A DNA stretch of 64,000 nt from Pycnococcus provasolii (taxonomy: Eukaryota > Chlorophyta > Pseudoscourfieldiophyceae > Pseudoscourfieldiales). The notes under the pieces are model-generated. The model ran no database searches, was not told where the DNA came from, and saw only the letters and a program-made list of their open reading frames with translations. Each line of letters opens with the position of its first letter. Position 1 is the first letter of the stretch. Where the stretch lies: positions 310,001 through 374,000 of the forward strand of contig CP150548.1 in the NCBI GenBank assembly GCA_049487715.1, read 5' to 3'. Of the stretch, positions 55,336-64,000 are shown one piece after another. A program made the position numbers and the translations under genes.

Positions 55336-55863
55336 ATGACGTTTCGTCGGTTCCAACTATTGCTAAGCCTGCTATTCGTCTTCGTGGGTAGTGTGAACTC
55401 GTACAAGACGACCACGAGGAGAAGCCGCACGAAGACGTTTCGTGCGACTTACGGCTCGTCGTCGTTGGTGGACGAAGCTCTTTTGGTGGCCCAAGGCGAA
55501 GATGGCGAAGGCGCACTACGGGCTAAACCGGTCTTGCTTACATCGACCGACGCACAGCAGCACACGGCCCTTAACTTGGCTGCGTTTCGAGGGAACTTGC
55601 GAGCGGTGCAAGCTCTCGTGAGAGCGGGCGCAGACGTCGAGCACGCGGACGAGGGACAACACCGACCGCTCCACCACGCGGTTCTTGGAAGCGCCAGTGA
55701 CGCGGAGACTGCGGAGATGATTCGCGCGCTCAGCTCTGGCGCAACGACGCCGAACGCTCGAGCGAAGGACTACCGCGGGATCGACGCCTTACAGTACGCA
55801 TCCGGCGCACGCGGGCGCACGCCCAAGCCAAGGGCACGGTCGGCTTTGGATGCGCTCCTTTAA
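55336..55863 (+). CDS. Secretory-signal ankyrin-repeat protein
   Basis: 175 residues from ATG 55336. A signal-like leader (FQLLLSLLFVFVGSVNS) is followed by a basic stretch (RRSRTKTFRATYG) and two to three ankyrin repeats: HTALNLAAFRGNLRAVQALV, RAGADVEHADEGQHRPLHHA and ARAKDYRGIDALQYASGARG. The combination of a leader and ankyrin repeats is seen in small algal proteins of the ER lumen or plastid, where the leader may be a targeting peptide. Upstream in-frame codons belong to the region of the 42-residue peptide and are not needed. Function unknown. Confidence 0.7.
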   Translation: MTFRRFQLLLSLLFVFVGSVNSYKTTTRRSRTKTFRATYGSSSLVDEALLVAQGEDGEGALRAKPVLLTSTDAQQHTALNLAAFRGNLRAVQALVRAGADVEHADEGQHRPLHHAVLGSASDAETAEMIRALSSGATTPNARAKDYRGIDALQYASGARGRTPKPRARSALDALL

Positions 55864-56192
55864 CGCAAAAACGAAAAAGGAACGCGAACGCGTTGTTTGT
55901 TTTTTAAAACACATCACGTGCTTGACGAACTGTAGCACTACATACATCATACATCTCACTACATACATACCATACTATCCATAAATCAAGTCACGAAAGC
56001 CCTAAACTACGCGAAAAAGGGTCTAATAAACCCCTAAACTAAAGTTTTGTTGACGACGCATACAGTATGAATTTCCCTGACAGCTGACAGCCACAAAAAC
56101 AGGGTCTGGCTGTCGGGAATTCGGGATCGTGTCACACTTCCCTTCATCCCAGTCCAGTCCAGTCATTCTTCGTCGTCGTCGTGGTGGTGTGC
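55864..56192. other. Intergenic before CRY-DASH
   Basis: No gene seen. It has TACATA repeats (55938-55982) and a CCCTAAACT pair (55999-56008 and 56032-56041). Confidence 0.5.
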
Positions 56193-58024
56193 ATGATCAC
56201 CGCACGTGCTGGTACTCGTTTTCAAATCACGGCGCGCTCGTCTTCACGTTCCCTTCGAAACCCTACCATTATCAAAGCAGCCGCGTCGTCAGCAATGACC
56301 GACGCACCGCTGACCCCGTGCCGAAAACGAGCCATCGTGTGGTTTCGAAGCGACCTGAGAATACACGACAACCCAACGCTCAACGCTGCAATCGACGCGA
56401 AGAAAAAAGGCATCGTTGACGAGGTGGTACCACTCTACGTGCTTGATCCACAGCACTTCGCCATGTGCCGTGAGGTCAACGCGCCCGATGCCACGTGCAC
56501 CGGTCCAGATTTCTGCTCGAGTGCCTGCACGACCTGCGTGCCTCTATGCGGTCGCTTGGCACAGAGCTCGTCGTCGCGCGCGGTGACACGACGTCCGTGC
56601 TCCGAAAGGTGGCAGGCGCGTCGTCCGCCGCGCAGGTGTTCGTGAGCGAGGAGGCGTGCGACGAGGAAGTCCTGTTGGAGTCGGGCGTGCAAAACGCGCT
56701 CCTGGACGTCGGCATGGAGAAGGGTGGAGCGGCTAGGAGCGCTTTCGTGCTGAACCGCGTGTGGAACCACACTCTCATGCACGTCGAGGACATTCCGTAC
56801 AACACCGGCGGTGGCCTGCGAGACCTACCCGACGGGTTCACGCCGTTTCGCAACAAGGTGGAGTCGCCAAACGTCGGCGGCCCGCGTGCGCCCGTTGCGA
56901 CGCCCAAGGCTATCGACGCCGTGAGCCACGACGGTGGTGCGTCGGCTCTCGTCGCCGCGATGGGCGTGGACGTGGTCAAGGACGATGCGGCGCTCACACT
57001 CGAGGCGCTGCCATTTCCAACGGACGAAGTCCGCAACGCCGTGCTGAGCCTCGCGGCAGCCGCACCGCCAAGGCTTGATGCAACGATGCCGCGCCTGCAG
57101 GGTGGTGAGACGGCTGCCCTCGCCCGAGTGAAGCACTACCTTTGGGATACAAAGTGCCTGAGCAAGTACTTCGAGACGCGCAATGGCATGCTGGGACTGG
57201 ACTACTCGAGCAAGTTCAGCGCGTACCTCGCGCACGGATGCCTGAGCCCTCGGTACATTGCTGACGAGGTGTACCGCTACGAGAACGAGAACGGGAGCAA
57301 CAAGAGTACGTACTGGCTAATTTTCGAGCTTCTGTGGCGCGACTTTTTCCGCTTCTTCTCCATGAAGCACGGTAAGCGCATCTTTTTCCCTGGCGGAGCG
57401 AAGAGCGTGCGTCGTCCGTGGCGTAACCCTTCGAAGGACAAGCAGGCTCGAGAGCTGTTCGACGCGTGGTGCAACGGCAGGACGGGCCGCCCCCTCGTGG
57501 ATGCGAACATGCGCGAGCTACTGGCAACGGGATTCATGAGCAATCGCGGTCGTCAAAATGTCGCGTCGTACCTCGTGCTCGACCTGGGCATCGACTGGAG
57601 GTACGGCGCGGAGTGGTTCGAGAGCCTGCTCATTGACCACGACGTGACTGCGAACTACGGCAACTGGAATGCCGCGGCAGGATTGACGGGTGGTCGTGTG
57701 AACAAGTTCAACATCCTCAAGCAGAGCAAGGACTACGACGCGAGTGCCACGTATGTGAAAACATGGTGTCCCGAGCTTGCAAAGCTGCCACCGAGCAAGG
57801 CGCACGATCCTCAGGGTGCAGCCTTTGACGAAGGGTATCCCGCGAAGCCGATTGATGCAGGGCTGGCTTTGGTGTACAACCCATTCGGCGGCGGCGGCGG
57901 CGGCGGCGGACGTGGCGGAGGAGGTGGGCGCGGCGGACGCGGCGGGGGTGGTGGACGAGGAGGGCGTCGCGGTGGTGATCGCAAGCAAGCGCGTCGTCAA
58001 AGCGAGTTTGAGATGTACGGGTAA
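56193..58024 (+). CDS. Cryptochrome DASH (CRY-DASH), one-base frame break near 56495
   Basis: About 610 residues if one base is restored. From ATG 56193 a transit-like leader (ITARAGTRFQITARSSSRSL) is followed by the photolyase start (AIVWFRSDLRIHDNPTLNAA, VPLYVLDPQHF). At about 56495 the frame switches by one base; the second frame continues HRSRFLLECLHDLRASMRSL. The FAD-binding region is intact: TYWLIFELLWRDFFRFFSMK, GRPLVDANMRELLATGFMSN, GRQNVASYLVLDLGIDW and NYGNWNAAAGLTGGRVNKFN. A Gly/Arg tail (about nt 57885-57980) as in many CRY-DASH proteins ends the gene. CRY-DASH binds FAD and repairs pyrimidine dimers, mainly in single-stranded DNA, in plastids or mitochondria. Confidence 0.85.
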
Positions 58025-58092
58025 GAATTATTATTTGACTTGCTCATATAAACAATCAGCAGCGAAGCAAGCGTCAGGTACGTGATTGCCGC

Positions 58093-58794
58093 TTACGCCA
58101 GGGCGGTGAGCATGGCCTGCGCCACCTGCTCGCTACTCTGCGGGTTCTGGCCAGTGATGAGCTTGCCAGCAGAGACGGCATTGCTGCTCCAATCCGCACC
58201 CGCTTGGAAGTTCCCGCCCAGCTCCGTGAACTTTTGCTGCAAAGAGAAAGGAAGGACATCGCACTTCACCGGATCGAGACCAACCGCCTGCTCCTCGGTG
58301 TCGAGGAACCCGGTGACGTTGAGTCCACTCACGAGGGGCGTGCCATCAGCCTTCTTGCAGTTCACCAGGCCGACCGGTCCGTGACAGTCTGCGGCGACCA
58401 CCTTGCCTGCGTTGTAGAGGGTCTCAACAATCGCAATCAACTCCTTGTTGTCCGGAAAGTCGGTGTAGGTCGCGTGCCCTCCGGCTAGGTAGACGGCGTC
58501 AAACGTAGCTGCGTCCACATCTGAAAGCTTCGTGGATGAGCTGAGTACGGCGAGCGCGTCTGCATCCGCGTCAAACTTGCGCGTGTAGTCCGTCATGAAC
58601 GCGTCGGCTTTTGATCCCGCGTCGATCGGGATGGGTCCGCCGAGCGGGGAGGCGATCACGACGGAGAGGCCGGCATCCTTGAAGACGTAGTACGGGCACG
58701 CGACTTCCTCGTACCACGCACCACTGTCCTTGTCCTGGTCTTTGCCCCACTTGCTGGCGGACGTGCACACCAACAAAACCTTCTTGCCGGACAT
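58093..58794 (-). CDS. DJ-1/PfpI-family protein, Hsp31/glyoxalase-III-like
   Basis: 233 residues from ATG 58794 (MSGKKVLLVCTSASKWG). The Hsp31 layout is clear: AWYEEVACPYYVFKDAGLSV, VVIASPLGGPIPIDAGS, AVYLAGGHATYTDFPDNKEL and the nucleophile elbow VVAADCHGPVGLVNC (catalytic Cys in ADCHGPVG), then GKLITGQNPQSSEQVAQAM. Hsp31-type members convert methylglyoxal to lactate without glutathione and act as stress chaperones. Cytosolic by lack of a leader. Converges with CRY-DASH with 68 bp between stops. Confidence 0.9.
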   Translation of the reverse strand: MSGKKVLLVCTSASKWGKDQDKDSGAWYEEVACPYYVFKDAGLSVVIASPLGGPIPIDAGSKADAFMTDYTRKFDADADALAVLSSSTKLSDVDAATFDAVYLAGGHATYTDFPDNKELIAIVETLYNAGKVVAADCHGPVGLVNCKKADGTPLVSGLNVTGFLDTEEQAVGLDPVKCDVLPFSLQQKFTELGGNFQAGADWSSNAVSAGKLITGQNPQSSEQVAQAMLTALA

Positions 58795-60067
58795 GTTTGG
58801 ATATTTTTTTGGGGACGGGTGACGTGGGTTGGAGGGGGCGGCTTCAGGTGTCATCAGGGGCGGCTGACGGAGGGTTGTGAGGTTCGGGTTTGGGTTTTGT
58901 TTGGGCTTCGGGAGGTGATTTTGGGAGTTACCTTTCGGGTTTTCGGAACACCATTTTTTCGGGACTACTCATACCTTTCTTGGGAAACTGTGCAATCTCT
59001 GTGAGTGAGTGTGTGTGCTGCTCGTGTGTGCTGTGTGCTGTGTGGGATCCACCGTGTGTCTGCCGTGTGTTGTGTTTGCAGTTTGCACAACGCGTTTGTT
59101 CCGTTTCCCTTCCTTGCCTGTCCCTTTAGGGAAGGATCGCGATCGCCATCATCCATCGGCACAAGTACCGTACAGTACTTCCTACTGCAGAGTGCAGACT
59201 GTGCCGTATCGTATCCCCTTCCCTTCATGAGGACTCATCACAACACAAATCTCCTCCTCGTTGGTATTATCTTCACACCTGAGGCTCGTCCTCGAAGACC
59301 TCCCGTATCGTCCGGCTTGGAATCTGTCTGTGTCCATACAAAAAGCCTATTTTCTCCGCACGCAATCAAAAGGACCTGGCAAGGCCCCCTTGGCCCTTGG
59401 CCTTTCAAGCCGGCGTTGATTCGTGCGCGTTATTGCCATTTTACACCCCCTGGCACGACACCTCAACAACATTAGACAACCTCTACGTAATTGACGTCTT
59501 CACTCGGCGGTCTTCGGCACCTTAATAGCACGCATTCTATTTTGACATCGATAAACTTAAGTCCTACTCCTACAAGAGCAAAAAAGGCTGCTAAATACAT
59601 AGATATCTACACTGTATCAGGCAGGAAGGAGGTACAGTATCAGTTCACTTAAGGTAAGCAAAGCAAAGCAAAGGAGCAGACACAGAGGGGGACGATTCCG
59701 CTACCCCCACTCACCAAAACCACAACCAAAGCACTCACGAAAACCACCACCACCACTCACCCAAAATAACCAAGAACCACCCAAAGAACCACCAGACCGC
59801 CGAAAGAACCACCGAAAGAACGCGAACCGAAAAGACGAAAGGTCTATCTTCGTATCTAAACAACGCGAGAATAGGTCGGCCGATTGTTCCAAAAGAAGAA
59901 AAGGGACCCCTGTCAGCCGACGTGAAGATACCGTTGCTGTTGTGAGCCGCATATTCCGTTTGGTTTGGTATCCTTTGGTTTGGTCCACACTTTTCGATCT
60001 GAGGCTCGACCCCCTTGGGCTTTTTTTTTTCTCGAATTTTCGTCTTTCTTTTCAATTACTCGTCAAT
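58795..60067. other. 1.3-kb intergenic region before pyruvate kinase
   Basis: No supported gene. GTGTGCTGT-type words (59005-59085) and AGCAA units (59655-59675) are present. The frame upstream of 60068 stays open but has no ATG. Confidence 0.5.
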
Positions 60068-62134
60068 ATGCGTTCGTCATTCTCATCTTCATCTTCATCT
60101 TCAGGCACATCATCTGGTGCATCCTCTGCTTCATCCTCAGTTCGCAGAAGAAGTAGGAGTACTCACAGGAGTCAGGTGACTGCTTCGTACCGCGCTTCCA
60201 ATTTGTGTGTGCTCAAGCCTTCCAACCCTTTTGCTTCTCCATCTTCCTGCTCACATCATCGCCAGCTCGTCGTCGTGTGCGAATCGTCAGCATCTGCACC
60301 AACACCAAACAGCAGCAGCAGCAGCAGCAGCAGCAGCTTGTCATCATCCAAGCCGTCGTCTTCGTCATTTATGCGTCGCTCGTGCTCAGCCACGCGCATA
60401 CAGAACTCAGGTGCACCTCTTAAAAAGACACGCGCTGCAAAGAACGGAGACACGCCGGCTGCGACAACCACCGCTTCAGACTCCATGGACGTATCCGAAG
60501 GAGACCACCCGACGGCGCAAATGCCCGCTCCGTGCACTCTTGGCGAGCCGTGCATCGTCGACTGGGAGAACGTTGACACGCCGGGAACAACACCCAAGCT
60601 CCCGCAGGCTTTCACGAAGGGAACGCATATTGTCTGCACCCTCGGGCCGAGCACACGCTCCGTCGAAGAGTGCGAAGCCTTGCTCAACGCGGGCATGTCC
60701 GTCGCGCGCTTTAACTTCAGCCACGGCTCACACGACTACCACCAGGAGACGCTCGACAACCTCAGGGCGGCGTGCAAGATTGTGGGACGCGTGTGCGGAA
60801 TTCTGCTCGACACCAAAGGTCCTGAGGTGCGCACCGGCTTCCTCGAAGAGTCTCTCGGAGGCAAGGTGACGTACGAGATGGGAAGCACAATAACGGTTAG
60901 CGCCGCAGACTACGAAAACGCGAAAGGAAACGCGTCGCTCATCGCCGTGAGCTACGAAAATGTTGCTGAGAGTGTACGCCCTGGGTCGAAGATTCTGCTC
61001 GCTGACGGATCACTGATGCTCGAGGTGAAGGAGTGTCATCCTGAGACCAAGTCGGTGACAGCCACATGCCTGAATACCGCCACTGTGGGCGAGAGGAAGA
61101 ATTGCAATCTCCCCGGCGCAATCGTCGACCTTCCCGTGCTCACGGAGAAGGATCGTGGCGACCTGCTCAAGTTTGGGATCCCGAACGAGGTGGATTTCAT
61201 CGCCGCGAGCTTCGTGCGACGCGCATCTGACGTGCACGAGATTCGTGACTGCTTGGGCGAAGCGGGAAAGAACATCAAGATCATCTCGAAGATTGAGAAT
61301 CAAGAGGGTCTCGACAATCTCGACGCCATCATTGAGGCGAGCGACGGCATCATGGTCGCTCGTGGCGATCTCGGCATGGAGATCCCGCTCGAGCGCATGT
61401 TCCACGTGCAGAAGGACATGATCCACAAGTGCAACGTCGCCGGCAAGCCCGTCGTCACCGCCACGCAGATGCTCGAGAGCATGATTAACAACCCTCGACC
61501 GACGCGCGCGGAGGCGACGGATGTTGCCAACTCCGTGCTCGATGGAACGGACTGCGTCATGCTGAGTGGCGAAACGGCAGCGGGTAAGTTCCCCGTGGAG
61601 GCGGTGAAAATTATGGCCAGCATCTGTGCCGAGGCGGAAGTTATCATCGACAATCGCGCGGTGGCGGCGGAGATGGAGGCTGCCGTGCTGGAGATCTCGC
61701 AAGACGGTTACATGGATGAGCTTGAGTCCATTGCCTCGTCTGCAGCCTCCATGGCAACGAAGATTGGCGCCACCGCAGTTGTGTGCCTTGCTGCCACGGG
61801 ATATGCGGCACGTCTTGTGGCGAAGTATCGGCCTGGCGTGCCGATTGTCGTTGGCGTCGTGCCGCCCGGGCAAACGCGCGAAACCATCGGATTTCAGAGC
61901 GCGTATTCGGGAGACCAGGTTGCTCGTCAGCTGAAGCTCACCAGGCACATCATTCCCACCGTTCTTTCTTCGAAAAGTGATGCTGAAACGCCGGCAGAGG
62001 CTGCGACGAGTTGTGTCATCGAAGCATCCACTTGGGCGAAGGAGCAGGGAATATGCAAGCAGGGCGATCGTGTCGTGGCGCTATTCAACGTGGATCGACG
62101 TGCTGCGGTTCTGCGCATCTTCAACGTTCCCTAG
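60068..62134 (+). CDS. Pyruvate kinase, probably organellar
   Basis: 688 residues from ATG 60068. The N-terminal 170 residues are Ser-rich with Arg (SVRRRSRSTHRSQVTASYRA) and include a polyserine run from AGC repeats (60311-60335); they suit a plastid transit peptide. The catalytic part is complete: THIVCTLGPSTRSVEECEAL, AGMSVARFNFSHGSHDYHQE, LLDTKGPEVRTGF, NEVDFIAASFVRRASDVHEI, IISKIENQEGLDNLDAI, GIMVARGDLGMEIPLE and VVTATQMLESM, followed by the C-terminal domain. It converts PEP and ADP to pyruvate and ATP. Plastid targeting is inference. A sequence motif 190 nt after the stop also occurs after FNTB. Confidence 0.95.
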   Translation: MRSSFSSSSSSSGTSSGASSASSSVRRRSRSTHRSQVTASYRASNLCVLKPSNPFASPSSCSHHRQLVVVCESSASAPTPNSSSSSSSSSLSSSKPSSSSFMRRSCSATRIQNSGAPLKKTRAAKNGDTPAATTTASDSMDVSEGDHPTAQMPAPCTLGEPCIVDWENVDTPGTTPKLPQAFTKGTHIVCTLGPSTRSVEECEALLNAGMSVARFNFSHGSHDYHQETLDNLRAACKIVGRVCGILLDTKGPEVRTGFLEESLGGKVTYEMGSTITVSAADYENAKGNASLIAVSYENVAESVRPGSKILLADGSLMLEVKECHPETKSVTATCLNTATVGERKNCNLPGAIVDLPVLTEKDRGDLLKFGIPNEVDFIAASFVRRASDVHEIRDCLGEAGKNIKIISKIENQEGLDNLDAIIEASDGIMVARGDLGMEIPLERMFHVQKDMIHKCNVAGKPVVTATQMLESMINNPRPTRAEATDVANSVLDGTDCVMLSGETAAGKFPVEAVKIMASICAEAEVIIDNRAVAAEMEAAVLEISQDGYMDELESIASSAASMATKIGATAVVCLAATGYAARLVAKYRPGVPIVVGVVPPGQTRETIGFQSAYSGDQVARQLKLTRHIIPTVLSSKSDAETPAEAATSCVIEASTWAKEQGICKQGDRVVALFNVDRRAAVLRIFNVP

Positions 62135-62417
62135 GCTTATCGTGTGAGAGGCGGGGGGCGGAAGCAAGTCAAGTTGCCACGGACATCCCTGTTGCTCGAT
62201 ACATGTCTGACTGTTTCTTCCCACATTTTTTTTTGTTTTGTGTGTTTCTAGTTTTTTTACCATAACGTAAGTAAAGACTACATTAAGAGTGTTCTCGTTC
62301 ATTCCTGTGATTGCTTATTGGTTCTATCAGGGCGCGCTTTTCGTTGCCGTTGTAGGAAGACAAAAATAAAACAAAACAAAACAAAACAAGTTTTTGTTTT
62401 CTTTTGATTACTCTTAA
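62135..62417. other. Convergent 3' flanks of pyruvate kinase and CFAP43/44-like gene
   Basis: No gene seen. The motif TTCTATCAGGGCGC to CGTTGCCGT lies at 62323-62350, and AAAAC pentamers at 62364-62391. Confidence 0.6.
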
Positions 62418-64000
62418 TTATCGGGTGTCCACGGACGCTCTTGCTCTCGATGCAGATCTAGGTGCAAGGCTAAAGCTGGGGAAGCTTCGCTTCTGCAATC
62501 TGTCCAGCTCCGAGCGAAGAAGTACAAGTTCCATCTCCTGAGCCCGAGCGATTTCGCGAAGCTTGCGTGTGGCACTCACCTCGCGATGGCGACGTTGCAA
62601 CGCGATTGCCTTCTCCGTCTCCTTGTCAATGAACTCGCCGCCTCCGTGCACAGCACCCGATGGCGCAGATTCTGGCGCATCGTAGCGAGGCGGAGCGCCA
62701 TCCATAGGAAGGCCTGCGGTAAGATCTGAGAAGGCGTGGCCACCACCGACAACGGCAGCATGACCACCGGCAGTACCAGCGCGCGAGGCGGGCGTCGACC
62801 CGATGGACATCGCGGCCGTCGACGGGCGTGTTTCGTCGACGCTATGCAGAGATCCGCGTCCAACGCTTCCTGCGGATCCAAGCATGCCCACGGTGTTTGC
62901 GGCGGCAGCCATAGCCGCGGCATCACTCGCCGCCACGGAGCCGGCTCGGCTCGATAGTGTGCGCTCAACCACCTCACGACGCATTTCTACAACCTTGCTG
63001 ACCACAGTCATACGATCCATGAGGCCAATCGTGTCGCGGTTCATAGACTCGCAATGCCCGGAGTGCTTCTTCTCCGCCTTTCGAAGAGCCGCAATGCGCC
63101 TTGCATGAGAATTCGCGGAGAAGGTGATCTGCATGGAAACGATATCTTCCTCGGCGCTCGCGGTCTTTTCCTCGCTGCCGTCGGCGATCATCATGTTCAT
63201 CACATCTCTGTTTAAGCGCAACAGCTGCAAGTCCTTCAGAAGCTCCTTAAGCATCTCCTCTCTCATATCCAGCTGGCGGCTCTCCCATGCCACGGAGTAG
63301 ATGGATTTCTTCGCCGTGATGAGCTGGCGCATCACCTCCACCTTCTCCCCACCGCCCTGCAGCACTAGATGATTCAAGTCCTCGGTAACCGCACGGTCAA
63401 TGAAACGCGCAGGACCGTAGTCGGTGGCCACAGCCGACTTCTCCACCTCGTCAATGCCCTGCTTCATATGTATCGCCACATCCAAATCAAAGAGGCGCCT
63501 TGCGAGTTCTTTGCCAAGGCCGTGAACTTCCTCTACGAGCGTGTTCACCTCGCTCGATACCGTGTCCACCGCAACGCGAGAACGCGTGAATTCAGCCTCA
63601 GCATAATACCACAAGCTGTACGTCTCGCGAACGCGCTGTTCGAGGCTAGCCTTGTCCTCCCACATCGCGGTGAAGATTTCGTACACGGCGTCGTCACATT
63701 CCGCGGGTTTGGGTGGAGGCGGGCCGCGCACCCAAGGATCCTCATCCGGAGGCGGCAGCATCAAATAGATGTCGTCCGGGAGCGCCAGTGCGGTCACGGA
63801 CGCTGTGGAGGAGGCACGCTTCCTTCCCCCCCGCGCCGCCGAGGCACCAGAGCCGACTGCACCGCCTAGAGCGGACATGGCGTCGTCCGCGGCACCCGTC
63901 TTCTTTTTGAAGTTGCGGAGCAGGATAGCCGCCGTTGACTCGTCCGAACCCTGCGCGAGAAGCTCCTTTTTCGCGTTGCGCTCGTACATCTGCTCCTCAC
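62418..64000 (-). CDS. CFAP43/CFAP44-family ciliary protein, C-terminal part (5' end outside window)
   Basis: The frame is open to the right edge (EEQ before the first ATG at 63989), so only the C-terminal part, about 525 residues, is seen. It is largely coiled coil: KSIYSVAWESRQLDMREEML, KELLKDLQLLRLNRDVMNMM, AALRKAEKKHSGHCESM and RMTVVSKVVEMRREVVERT. The end reads TRKLREIARAQEMELVLLRS, ELDRLQKRSFPSF, like the LRxIAxxQxxEIxxLRxELxRLRxRTFPSF end I recall from CFAP43/44. Those proteins form the tether/tether-head complex of inner dynein f. The family call is from the C-terminus; the WD40 part would lie beyond the window. Confidence 0.6.
   Translation of the reverse strand, partial: EEQMYERNAKKELLAQGSDESTAAILLRNFKKKTGAADDAMSALGGAVGSGASAARGGRKRASSTASVTALALPDDIYLMLPPPDEDPWVRGPPPPKPAECDDAVYEIFTAMWEDKASLEQRVRETYSLWYYAEAEFTRSRVAVDTVSSEVNTLVEEVHGLGKELARRLFDLDVAIHMKQGIDEVEKSAVATDYGPARFIDRAVTEDLNHLVLQGGGEKVEVMRQLITAKKSIYSVAWESRQLDMREEMLKELLKDLQLLRLNRDVMNMMIADGSEEKTASAEEDIVSMQITFSANSHARRIAALRKAEKKHSGHCESMNRDTIGLMDRMTVVSKVVEMRREVVERTLSSRAGSVAASDAAAMAAAANTVGMLGSAGSVGRGSLHSVDETRPSTAAMSIGSTPASRAGTAGGHAAVVGGGHAFSDLTAGLPMDGAPPRYDAPESAPSGAVHGGGEFIDKETEKAIALQRRHREVSATRKLREIARAQEMELVLLRSELDRLQKRSFPSFSLAPRSASRARASVDTR

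Noticed and set aside
56453-56512. Intron (GTGAGG to CCAG) explaining the CRY-DASH frame switch
   Set aside because: The segment is 39 nt, a multiple of three, so removing it does not change the frame, and it is too short for a typical intron.
61010-61948. 312-codon minus-strand frame opposite pyruvate kinase
   Set aside because: His/Arg-rich and without motifs; the plus-strand frame encodes a complete pyruvate kinase core.
1-64000. rRNA, tRNA, CRISPR or intact transposon genes
   Set aside because: None was recognised by eye; a covariance-model scan for tRNA and a transposon search would be decisive.

Overview
The window reads as nuclear DNA of a flagellate, GC-rich, gene-dense, mostly intron-poor eukaryote, best explained as a green alga. 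Green-lineage signals are a glyoxysomal DEG15-type protease ending in a peroxisomal signal (SKM), a CRY-DASH photoreceptor with a transit-like leader and Gly/Arg tail, a DUF1997 protein, an XEG113/GT77-like glycosyltransferase, an AP2-like DNA-binding domain, Ser/Pro-rich hinges (SPPPP) in wall or surface proteins, and TGTAA, the chlorophyte poly(A) signal, after several stop codons. Cilium genes are well represented: IFT56/TTC26, a CFAP43/44-family protein, an axonemal-dynein-light-chain-like protein, an Sfi1-like centrin-scaffold candidate and an IQ-motif protein. A prasinophyte-grade alga is my best guess; the species cannot be named from the sequence.

Layout. 0-8.3 kb: 3' part of farnesyltransferase beta, an MFS transporter, a GT77 arabinosyltransferase-like protein, a broken NTF2/SnoaL-like remnant, and two opposed membrane/surface ORFs. 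8.3-13.2 kb: a multi-exon gene for a secreted Tyr-rich and leucine-rich-repeat protein with one repeat per exon. 13.2-25 kb: IQ protein, membrane-anchored glycosidase-like protein, ALDL-like coiled coil, AP2-like protein, AP-3 beta. 25-36 kb: GNAT-ankyrin protein, nucleolar-type FKBP, RAMP4/SERP, CYSTM-like protein, alpha/beta hydrolase, RCC1-repeat protein, DEG15 protease, tail-anchored coiled coil. 37-46 kb: EGF/FG-GAP secreted protein, IFT56, Cgr1/CCDC86, GT32. 46-64 kb: Sfi1-like coiled coil, a small organelle-targeted protein, PARG/macro-like protein, Sec61 beta, DUF1997 protein, a tiny membrane peptide, an ankyrin protein, CRY-DASH, DJ-1/Hsp31, pyruvate kinase and a CFAP43/44 fragment at the right edge.

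Functional themes are cilium assembly, the secretory pathway and cell surface (Sec61 beta, RAMP4, AP-3 beta, GT77, GT32, secreted LRR and FG-GAP proteins), and organelle metabolism (DEG15, pyruvate kinase, CRY-DASH). Many neighbours are tail-to-tail with only 31-115 bp between stop codons. Short TTAGGG/CCCTAA arrays recur near the 5' ends of genes. Two dispersed sequence motifs occur just downstream of stop codons in sense orientation. Several otherwise well conserved genes carry a single one-base frame break, suggesting uncorrected indels in the assembly, although the NTF2-like remnant may be a true pseudogene. No rRNA, tRNA, CRISPR array, virus or intact transposon was recognised.
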